From Desulfobacterales bacterium (GTDB lineage Bacteria; Desulfobacterota; Desulfobacteria; Desulfobacterales; BuS5), in NCBI GenBank assembly GCA_016735355.1, contig JAERRQ010000157.1, positions 1-5,742 of the forward strand: a DNA stretch of 5,742 nt. Direction: 5' to 3'. Below the pieces are notes generated by a model. The model had not been told where the DNA came from. It did not search any database and was given only the letters and a program-made list of their open reading frames with translations. A program made the position numbers and the translations under genes. Each line of letters opens with the position of its first letter. The first letter of the stretch is position 1. This document shows positions 1 to 5,308 of the stretch, one piece after another.

Positions 1-1
1 G

Positions 2-1855
2 GCCCGCATAACAGAACCGATTCTGGCCATGGATTTTTTAAGAATGAAGACCCTGGTTGATAAAACAGCCCAATTAAATGATGATATTTTCTATACCTTT
101 GTCCTGGACGCCGGCGGGCAACCCCTTGTTCACACTTTTAAAGGCGGTTTCCCGGTGGATCTCAAAACAGCGAATAGCGTCTCGGATCACCAGAAATTTT
201 CAATGCAACTGCTCGATACCGGTGAACAGTTGATTTATGACTATGCAGTTCCTGTTTTTATCGGTGAGGACCGCCTTGGAACCGTACGGCTGGGACTGCT
301 TCGAATTAGAATCCAAAAAGCAATAAAACGCATCATGTTGAGTGCATTCCTGTCTACCGGATTTGTCATTCTGATTGCCGGGTTTGTGGGAGCCTTTCTT
401 TCCCGCCCCGTAACCCGGCGCATCAAAATCCTTCATGAATCGTCAGAGCAGGCATTGCGGGGAAATCTGGATATACATACTGCGCCGTTGTTGAAAAAAA
501 ACTGCTGGGACATTATGAATTGTAATAAACAGGAGTGCCCTGCATACGGAAATTTACATCATCGCTGCTGGTATACTGCAGGAACCCTTTGCCCAACCTG
601 TGTCGAAGGCGAATATGCCAAAAAGATCACAAGTTGTCAAAAGTGTCAGGTTTATCGAAAATGTTCGGGGGATGAAATCCAGAGTTTTGCAGAGAGTTTC
701 GATACCATGACACAATCGTTAAAAGTTCATATCTCCGACTTGCAAAATGCGGAAAAAACATTAAATGAGCAAAGAGAATTGCTTCAAACCATACTGGATG
801 CCATACCCGATTTCATATCACTGCAAGATCACCGTTCAGTATACCGGTCCGTGAACAACGCATTTTGTAAAATAGTCGGCAAAAAGAAAGATGAAATAGT
901 CGGGAAGACCGATTTTGATCTCTTTCCCCGGAAGCATGCCCAAATCTACCATCAAGAGAATCTGGCTATCTATAATACAGGCAAGCCCCTGTTTAAAGAA
1001 GATAAAATTTCAAATCCCAAAGGTGAAAAATGGCTTCATGTGGTAAAAATTCCGGTTTTTGAAGCTGACGGCAATGTTGCAGGGCTTTTGTGCAGCGGCC
1101 GGGATATTACGGAACTCAAGCGGGTACAGGAACAGCTCAACCAGGCGCAGAAAATGGAATCCGTCGGACAGCTTGCCGCGGGAGTCGCCCATGAGATCAA
1201 CACCCCACTTGGTATTATTTTAGGATACGCCCAGCTTCTTCTCGAAGATGTGGAGAAGGATGGCCAGATTTATGGAGATATCCAAACCATTGAGAAACAA
1301 GCAAAAATATGCCGCAAAATTGTGGCCGATCTTTTGAGATTTTCCAGGCCAATGGAAAGTATTGTGACCAGGTTTGACATAAATAAAGCAATTGAGGACG
1401 TGGTAGCCGTTGTGGAACATACTTTCACATTAGATCGGGTTATTATTAAAAGAGATTATGGTTTGAGTTTACCTCCTGTTATGGGGGACAAAGACAAGCT
1501 CAAACAGGTTTTTCTCAACTTGCTTAACAATGCCTATGATGCCATTGGAAATGACGGCGTCATAAGTGTTACTACCAGTTTTGATGAGCACAATAATCAG
1601 TTGATAATTTCTATAGCCGATACAGGCTCAGGCATTTCATCAGAAAATATGGAAAAAATCTTTGACCCATTTTTTACGACTAAAGAGGTAGGTAAAGGGA
1701 CGGGCCTGGGATTGTCGGTAACCTTTGGTATTATCAAGGAGCATGGAGGGACAATAGAAGTGGAGAGTCCACCGATCTCCATAAAAACCGGTAATGAAGC
1801 GCCATTGAAGAGGGGCACCTTGTTTATTGTCCATTTGCTCGTAGAAAATATATAA
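2..1855 (+). CDS. Membrane sensor histidine kinase (Cache-like sensor, split HAMP with Cys-rich CW insert, PAS, HisKA, HATPase_c); 5' partial
   Basis: The frame is open to the left edge. The residues before the first ATG (29) read as a natural part of the sensor domain, so the true start and the first membrane helix lie outside the window. Numbering from the ATG at 29: residues 1-100 are the end of a Cache-like extracytoplasmic sensor ([22 protein letters not shown]). One transmembrane helix covers 103-124. A HAMP region starts at 126 and is interrupted at 159-212 by nine cysteines with two CW pairs (C159-W160, C180-W181). PAS is about 251-365 (ending SGRDITELK). The HisKA H-box has phosphoacceptor H388 ([11 protein letters not shown]). 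HATPase_c shows the N-box around N497-N501, G1 box D531-G535, F box at 545-549 and G2 box G555-G561. All catalytic motifs are present, so the kinase should be active. It is expected to autophosphorylate and pass phosphate to the receiver encoded just downstream. The ligand is unknown; a metal or redox role for the Cys insert is inference. Confidence 0.93.
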   Translation, partial: ARITEPILAMDFLRMKTLVDKTAQLNDDIFYTFVLDAGGQPLVHTFKGGFPVDLKTANSVSDHQKFSMQLLDTGEQLIYDYAVPVFIGEDRLGTVRLGLLRIRIQKAIKRIMLSAFLSTGFVILIAGFVGAFLSRPVTRRIKILHESSEQALRGNLDIHTAPLLKKNCWDIMNCNKQECPAYGNLHHRCWYTAGTLCPTCVEGEYAKKITSCQKCQVYRKCSGDEIQSFAESFDTMTQSLKVHISDLQNAEKTLNEQRELLQTILDAIPDFISLQDHRSVYRSVNNAFCKIVGKKKDEIVGKTDFDLFPRKHAQIYHQENLAIYNTGKPLFKEDKISNPKGEKWLHVVKIPVFEADGNVAGLLCSGRDITELKRVQEQLNQAQKMESVGQLAAGVAHEINTPLGIILGYAQLLLEDVEKDGQIYGDIQTIEKQAKICRKIVADLLRFSRPMESIVTRFDINKAIEDVVAVVEHTFTLDRVIIKRDYGLSLPPVMGDKDKLKQVFLNLLNNAYDAIGNDGVISVTTSFDEHNNQLIISIADTGSGISSENMEKIFDPFFTTKEVGKGTGLGLSVTFGIIKEHGGTIEVESPPISIKTGNEAPLKRGTLFIVHLLVENI

Positions 1856-1876
1856 GTTACGGAGAGGAGACGAAAC

Positions 1877-2236
1877 ATGTCAAAAATATTGGCGTTGGAT
1901 GATGTGCTGGATGCCGGAAAACTAATCAAACGCATCCTTGAAAGAAAGGGGCACGAGGTTTTGGTGTTTACCGAGGAGGAGAAGGCATTGCAGTATGTCA
2001 GGACTCAGACGGTGGACCTGGCCATACTGGACATTAAGCTGAAAAAAATGAGCGGCGTTGAAGTATTGGAAGAGATGAAAAAAATCAATCCTTCCATCCG
2101 CGCTATTATGCTTACCGGTTACCCGACCATGGAAACCGCCAGGGAATCTTTGAAACTGGGCGCAGATGAATACTGCGTCAAGCCTATCGACATAGATGAA
2201 CTGGAGGAAAAAGTGGCAGCGGTGCTGAATAAGTAG
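1877..2236 (+). CDS. Single-domain response regulator (CheY/Spo0F-like receiver)
   Basis: A 119-aa protein consisting only of a receiver domain. The acidic pocket D8-D9, phosphoacceptor D52 (AILDIK), T80 (MLTGYP) and K102 (VKPID) are all present, so phosphorylation should work. There is no DNA-binding, enzymatic or other output domain; the frame ends a few residues after the last receiver helix. The start ATG has a good Shine-Dalgarno AGGAG at 1865-1869, 7 nt upstream, and lies 21 nt after the kinase stop, so the two genes very likely form one transcript and a cognate pair. The gene ends with TAG, which shows that TAG serves as a normal stop in this genome. As a receiver-only protein it probably acts by protein-protein contact or as a phosphorelay intermediate; the target cannot be read from this window. 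Confidence 0.92.
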   Translation: MSKILALDDVLDAGKLIKRILERKGHEVLVFTEEEKALQYVRTQTVDLAILDIKLKKMSGVEVLEEMKKINPSIRAIMLTGYPTMETARESLKLGADEYCVKPIDIDELEEKVAAVLNK

Positions 2237-2253
2237 TGCCTTTGGGCGCAATG

Positions 2254-2376
2254 GCTATAGACTTTCACATAAATAATTTCACTGCGTTATCGGTCGTCGG
2301 AGTATTACAATACGCCTTCTTTCCTCTGGCCTTGTGCCAAATTTTAAAATCAGGTATTTATCTGAAAGTCTATAGC
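2254..2376 (-). repeat. MITE-like repeat, copy 1 (inverted relative to copy 2)
   Basis: A 123-bp element with terminal inverted repeats of about 22 bp that differ at one position (GCTATAGACTTTCA, then C or G, then ATAAATA). The ends fit insertion at a TA dinucleotide (TA followed by TAGACTTTC at each end), but because TA is self-complementary a target duplication cannot be separated from the repeat. On the minus strand it matches copy 2 at 3967-4106, including a perfect 40-bp block (2265-2304 here). A short imperfect hairpin occupies the centre (GTATT-GT-AATAC core). It begins 17 bp after the response-regulator stop and cuts into the recombinase remnant on its other side. It encodes no protein. 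It resembles Correia-type small elements in design only; the family is not identified. Confidence 0.8.
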
Positions 2377-2628
2377 GAGCCCTAAGCTCTGAAGCCAGCA
2401 CTTCAGGAATTGGGAGAGTTCTGTTCCTTTTTCCCTGCCAAGAACATTCTGCCATGATTGTCCTGTCTTTGAACTTTCAGGGTCTGAATTCTGAAAATCA
2501 TATTGATGACAAAAGTCCAAATAATATCTCAACCATTTCAAGTAATATTTATGCTCATTTTTTGGGATTCGTTTTATTTGCAAACTCAAATTATAATTAT
2601 TTAGCAACTTTGTTTCAATTTGAATCAT
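2372..2628 (-). pseudogene. N-terminal remnant of an integron-integrase-like tyrosine recombinase
   Basis: Reading leftwards from an ATG at 2628, the first ~53 residues resemble the N-terminal SAM-like (core-binding) domain of integron-integrase-type tyrosine recombinases, most clearly KRIPKNEHKYYLKWLRYYLD followed by FCHQYDF. After about position 2470 the similarity breaks. A second patch in another frame at 2372-2410 reads IPEVLASELRARY, which resembles the start of the next helical block of such enzymes, so an internal deletion plus a frameshift is likely. The gene then runs into repeat copy 1 and ends; the catalytic domain with its R-H-R-Y residues is absent from the window. No clear ribosome binding site precedes the ATG, and an in-frame TAA lies just upstream. 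Family assignment is from recalled motif similarity only; the loss of the catalytic part is seen directly. A 6-bp hairpin (2389-2406) lies inside. Confidence 0.55.
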
Positions 2629-2816
2629 TTGTAGTTATTCTGACTCTGTTTATCAACAGATTTTGAATATTATACCGCTACCAAATAATATATCATTACT
2701 GAAAATTGGTTGTCAGGACGCATTTTTTTTTGTTATTAGTAATGATTATTAATTGACGGAGTTATACAGAAAAAAATTGTATAATTCATCATTAGGCTTC
2801 ACAAGAGAATTACGAA
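2629..2816. other. AT-rich intergenic region upstream of the DUF4145 gene
   Basis: This stretch separates the divergent recombinase remnant from the DUF4145 gene. It holds a 9-bp inverted repeat (ATCATTACT at 2692-2700, AGTAATGAT at 2738-2746, 37 nt apart), an uninterrupted T run around 2722-2730, and the candidate promoter listed separately. No coding segment or RNA gene was recognised. Confidence 0.4.
2753..2785 (+). promoter_or_regulatory. Candidate promoter for the DUF4145 gene
   Basis: A perfect TATAAT lies at 2780-2785, 31 nt before the ATG at 2817. A TTGACG hexamer at 2753-2758 is a near-consensus -35, but the spacer is 21 nt, longer than the usual 16-18. The -10 may therefore work with another upstream contact or an activator. 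Chance occurrence in AT-rich DNA is possible. Confidence 0.35.
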
Positions 2817-3380
2817 ATGATAATAGAATGCTTTCACTGCGAATCAAAAGTAGATGGTATCGTTAAAGGTGAAGTAGATGGCCATGACGATGAATACCCA
2901 TTCCTATTCAAAACAATTTTAGTAGAATGTCCAGTTTGTCATAGTGCACTTGTTGGTATGACAGAAAAAATACAAACCGGACCAGGCCACTATGAGTAGG
3001 ACAATCTTCATCGCGTATATCCCGATCAAGAGTCGAATTTAGATTGGGGCATACCTGAAATTGCATGTAATTCACTAATAGAAGCAAAAATTTGTTACAA
3101 AGCAAAGGCATTTAGCGCTTGCGCAGTTATGTGTGGTCGAACAATTGAGGGTGTTTGCAATCATCATTCAACAAAAAATAAAACATTAGCGGGTGGGCTC
3201 AAGGAATTAAGGGAAAATGGCATTATCGACGAGCGCTTGTTTGAGTGGGGTGATGAACTCCGGAAGCATAGAAATATTGGAGCTCACGCGACAAGCGAAA
3301 AAATTAGCAAAGAAGATGCAAAAGATCTATTGGATTTTAGTAGCGCTATTTGTGAGTACGTTTTTACATTACATCTTTAA
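2817..3380 (+). pseudogene. DUF4145 domain protein with N-terminal zinc ribbon, interrupted by an in-frame amber codon
   Basis: One continuous frame of 187 sense codons is broken only by TAG at 2997-2999 (codon 61). The N-terminal part has a CxxC...CxxC zinc-ribbon pattern (C5, C8, C38, C41). The part after the stop matches DUF4145: WGIPEIACNSLIEAKICYKA, then CAVMCGRTIEG, LAGGLKELRENGIIDERLFE, LRKHRNIGAHA and the closing KEDAKDLLDF. There is no frameshift on either side of the TAG. The context GHYE-stop-DNLHRVYP suggests an original tryptophan (TGG changed to TAG). The C-terminus ends shortly after the domain (YVFTLHL). A weak Shine-Dalgarno (AGAG at 2804-2807) precedes the ATG. DUF4145 proteins occur alone or fused to restriction-type proteins and have no firm biochemical role. 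Most likely a recent pseudogene; amber readthrough, pyrrolysine insertion or a sequencing error remain possible. Without suppression, only a 60-aa zinc-ribbon peptide, or a re-initiated fragment from ATG 3129, could be made. Confidence 0.82.
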
Positions 3381-3476
3381 AAAATACTGCGTTTTCTTCA
3401 GACAGTGCCCGTTTCCATACTCCCGCCAGAAACATAAAATACCATTTTATCTCAACTTGTAAACTATCTTGCCTTA

Positions 3477-3556
3477 ATTGTAAATTTGCGGAGTTTTTTG
3501 TTGATAGATTGAGCAAATTATGAAAAAAATTTATCCTTTAAAAAAAAATTTACAAT
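3477..3556. repeat. 11-bp inverted repeat in the leader of the 118-aa gene
   Basis: ATTGTAAATTT at 3477-3487 is exactly repeated in inverse at 3546-3556 (AAATTTACAAT), with a 58-bp AT-rich spacer that contains the candidate promoter. It could be a paired operator or the stem of a leader structure. It is not a terminator because there is no GC-rich stem followed by a U run. Confidence 0.45.
3509..3537 (+). promoter_or_regulatory. Candidate promoter for the 118-aa gene
   Basis: TTGAGC (3509-3514) and TATCCT (3532-3537) are separated by 17 nt and lie about 40 nt before the ATG at 3579. Both hexamers match the sigma-70 consensus at only four of six positions, and the region is AT-rich, so chance is a real alternative. 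Its placement between the arms of the 11-bp inverted repeat adds some weight. Confidence 0.3.
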
Positions 3557-3578
3557 CAACGAATACCGGAGCATAGCG

Positions 3579-3935
3579 ATGAATCATTTTTTATATGATC
3601 AGTTATACGCAAGTTTCAGGCAGGCGGCTGATGTGTGGCTTGAAAAATGGAATATGCTGCAAGGTGGATGTCTGCATTTAAGTGAGGGGTTAAGTGAGCT
3701 TCCAGCAGAAACACGTGAAGAATGGGAGAAGATGGCTTTATCGTGTATCACTACTTGTCATTGCGGCAAGTGCAAGGCCGATTTGATCAACCGAATACAT
3801 AAGCTTATCGTTAAGAGAGTTCTGGAAGATATTCAAGAAGTAAGGGAAGGATCTGAAACACGGTGGCAGATCATACCGGCAAAACGACGTAAACGCAGGA
3901 AAAAAAGGCCTGAAATATACCAAAACAAATCGTAA
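3579..3935 (+). CDS. Hypothetical 118-aa Cys- and Lys/Arg-rich protein
   Basis: Not recognised. The start ATG has a well placed Shine-Dalgarno (GGAG at 3568-3571, 7 nt spacing), which supports a real gene. The protein has no signal peptide or membrane helix. Residues 1-50 are predicted mostly helical, with several Trp (W20, W24, W49). A compact cluster C56, C60, H61, C62 and C65 (CITTCHCGKC) could bind a metal. A helical stretch follows (66-90), and the C-terminus (102-111) is strongly basic, KRRKRRKKR-like, suggesting nucleic-acid binding. These roles are inferred from composition only. It sits alone between the DUF4145 pseudogene and repeat copy 2, with its own candidate promoter, so it appears to be an accessory gene rather than part of the tat operon. 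The frame stays open for its whole length and ends in TAA. Confidence 0.6.
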   Translation: MNHFLYDQLYASFRQAADVWLEKWNMLQGGCLHLSEGLSELPAETREEWEKMALSCITTCHCGKCKADLINRIHKLIVKRVLEDIQEVREGSETRWQIIPAKRRKRRKKRPEIYQNKS

Positions 3936-3966
3936 TTTTTCAATACCCTTTTAAAACTGGTTCGGT

Positions 3967-4106
3967 CTATAGTTTTTCAGATAATTACCCTACTTTAAAA
4001 TTTGGCAAAGTTTGGCACAAGACCAGAGGTAGTAGGGGTTCAAAATCTTGAACCCCTACTCCGACGACCGATAACGCAGTGAAATTATTTATGTGACGAT
4101 CCATAG
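3967..4106 (+). repeat. MITE-like repeat, copy 2 (upstream of tatB)
   Basis: A 140-bp relative of copy 1 in the opposite orientation. A 40-bp block (4057-4096) is identical to the complement of copy 1. A second conserved block carries TTTAAAATTTGGCA and GGCACAAG followed by CCAGAGG. The ends have drifted: the left end reads CTATAGTTTTTCAG, and the right end, read inward on the complement, CTATGGATCGTCAC, so the terminal inverted repeat is poorer than in copy 1 and this copy is probably older or no longer mobile. It has an extra 10 bp made by an imperfect duplication of TTTGGCAAAG (4001-4020), and a different, stronger central hairpin. Its right end touches the Shine-Dalgarno of tatB. Confidence 0.78.
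4031..4060 (+). other. Perfect 13-bp hairpin in the centre of repeat copy 2
   Basis: AGTAGGGGTTCAA (4031-4043) pairs fully with TTGAACCCCTACT (4048-4060) around a four-base AATC loop. No U run follows, so it is not a classical intrinsic terminator, but in RNA it would form a stable stem in the tatB leader if transcription begins upstream. At the same place copy 1 has an unrelated, weaker stem. Confidence 0.75.
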
Positions 4107-4117
4107 GAGAAAAAAAT

Positions 4118-4480
4118 ATGTTTGGCATAAGTATGCCGGAGTTAATCCTGATTCTGGCTATCGCGCTTATTGTTGTCGGGCCTGAAAAACTTCCTGAAAT
4201 TGCAACAAAAATAGGACGTATAATCAATGAGTTTAAAAAAACGGCGTCTGACTTTAAGGATTCATTTGATGTGGATGATGAAGTCAGCGCTGTAAAAAAA
4301 ACTTTTGATGATGTTAGCAATGATATCAAGGAAATAGTTGATGTTAAATCTTCCGGCACAAAAGGCTCTGGCGATGATCATACTCAAAAAATTGATGACC
4401 CGGCCAAAGAAACGATAACTGGAAAAGGGGATGGAGCAGAATCGCCGTACAAAAAAAAGGAACAACAGAGCAGTGACTGA
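4118..4480 (+). CDS. tatB: Sec-independent protein translocase subunit TatB (TatA/B family)
   Basis: A 120-aa protein with the TatA/B architecture: a short N-terminal transmembrane helix (about residues 6-21), a G21-P22 hinge (VVGPEKLPEIA), an amphipathic helix (about 23-45), then a charged hydrophilic tail rich in Lys, Asp and Ser. E8 in the helix and the GPEKLP hinge are features of TatB rather than TatA (whose hinge is usually FG followed by a lysine stretch), so TatB is preferred. In this group the two are not always distinct, and the protein may serve both roles. TatB joins TatC to form the receptor for twin-arginine signal peptides in the inner membrane. The start has AGGAGA at 4105-4110, 7 nt upstream, partly inside the last bases of repeat copy 2. 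The end overlaps the favoured tatC start by 8 nt, indicating translational coupling. Confidence 0.88.
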   Translation: MFGISMPELILILAIALIVVGPEKLPEIATKIGRIINEFKKTASDFKDSFDVDDEVSAVKKTFDDVSNDIKEIVDVKSSGTKGSGDDHTQKIDDPAKETITGKGDGAESPYKKKEQQSSD

Positions 4481-5198
4481 AGAAGATAAAATTCCTTTTA
4501 CCGCCCACCTGGAGGAGCTAAGAACGCGTCTCATAACCTGTGCCATTGCTATTGGCGCGGGGTTTGCTGTTGCTTATTTTTTCAAGGAAAAAATTTTTCA
4601 GATTTTGACGCGGCCTTTAATGAGGATCATGGAGTCTGGTGATAAGCTAATATTTACAGGCCTGCCCGAGGCGTTTTTCACCTATTTAAAGGTGGCATTG
4701 CTGGCCGGTATAATTCTGGCTGCTCCTGTGCTCCTCTATCAGTTCTGGTTATTTGTTGCTCCGGGCCTTTATCAAAAGGAACGTAAGCTCCTTATTCCCA
4801 TTGTTTTTCTCTCGACATTCTTTTTTGTGGGCGGCGCTTTTTTCGGATACTTTATTGTTTTCCCTTTTGGTTTTAAATTTTTTTTGGGATTTGCGTCCGA
4901 GTCTATCCGCCCCATGCCGTCAATGAAAGAGTATTTAACCTTTGCCTCAAAACTGCTGCTTGCCTTTGGGGTCGTTTTTGAGCTTCCTATTGTTATTACT
5001 TTTCTGGCCCGGCTCGGTATTGTTTCTGTGGAATTTTTAAAGAAAAACAGAAAATATGCTATGCTGATATTCTTTGCAGGCTCGGCAATCTTAACACCTC
5101 CTGATGTTATCACTCAACTCATGATGGCCTTTCCGTTAATGGTATTATATGAAATCAGTATAGTCGGTGCTAAAATATTCGGTAAAAAGAAAAAGTAA
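4473..5198 (+). CDS. tatC: Sec-independent protein translocase subunit TatC
   Basis: TatC is the multispanning inner-membrane subunit that binds the twin-arginine motif of signal peptides. Using the GTG at 4473 gives 241 aa, and key residues then fall on the Escherichia coli numbering: H12 and E15 (HLEELRTRL), E103 (YQKERK), E170 (VVFELP), D211 and Q215 (LTPPDVITQ). Six hydrophobic segments are visible, about residues 20-37, 71-90, 106-128, 158-178, 194-208 and 213-229, with a basic C-terminal tail (GKKKK). An ATG at 4431 would add 14 charged residues, but its purine-rich run directly abuts the codon, and the overlap with tatB would be 50 nt, so it is less likely. An AAGGA-like site lies near 4457-4461. 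The overlap with tatB points to coupled translation. No TatA gene is present nearby in the window. Confidence 0.93.
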   Translation: MTEEDKIPFTAHLEELRTRLITCAIAIGAGFAVAYFFKEKIFQILTRPLMRIMESGDKLIFTGLPEAFFTYLKVALLAGIILAAPVLLYQFWLFVAPGLYQKERKLLIPIVFLSTFFFVGGAFFGYFIVFPFGFKFFLGFASESIRPMPSMKEYLTFASKLLLAFGVVFELPIVITFLARLGIVSVEFLKKNRKYAMLIFFAGSAILTPPDVITQLMMAFPLMVLYEISIVGAKIFGKKKK

Positions 5199-5308
5199 CG
5201 GTTAAGGGAACTTACAGAACCTATCGCTTTTGCAAAAATCTATACCAAATAATACGAGAATCGCATTCGGAATTAAAGTTTTTCATGTAATTACCAATAC
5301 TATTAGGT

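Noticed and set aside
2254..2376. Repeats as integron attC sites, given the nearby integrase-like remnant
   Set aside because: The expected GTTRRRY and RYYYAAC core sites are not present at the ends or inside; the terminal inverted repeats and TA-type ends fit a small transposable element better.
2454..2666. Plus-strand open frame in the recombinase region
   Set aside because: It has low-complexity AT-rich codons and no ribosome binding site, and it lies opposite the more convincing recombinase-like frame.
3217..3462. Second-frame open stretch overlapping the DUF4145 C-terminal part
   Set aside because: It lies out of frame with the clear DUF4145 domain and its product has no recognisable features.
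4031..4060. Central hairpin of copy 2 as an intrinsic terminator
   Set aside because: The stem is strong, but no T run follows on either strand; it is flanked by the conserved repeat block.
3985..4359. Minus-strand open frame across repeat copy 2 and tatB
   Set aside because: It is a shadow of tatB plus repeat sequence, with a Ser/Thr-rich product and no family features.
4431..4472. ATG 4431 as the start of tatC
   Set aside because: It would give a 50-nt overlap with tatB and a charged 14-residue extension, with no spacing between the purine-rich run and the ATG. GTG 4473 gives residue numbering that matches known TatC proteins.
5199..5308. Terminator or promoter between tatC and the FapA-family gene
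   Set aside because: Only very short stems (such as GAAT-CGC-ATTC) and poor hexamer matches are visible, so none can be supported.
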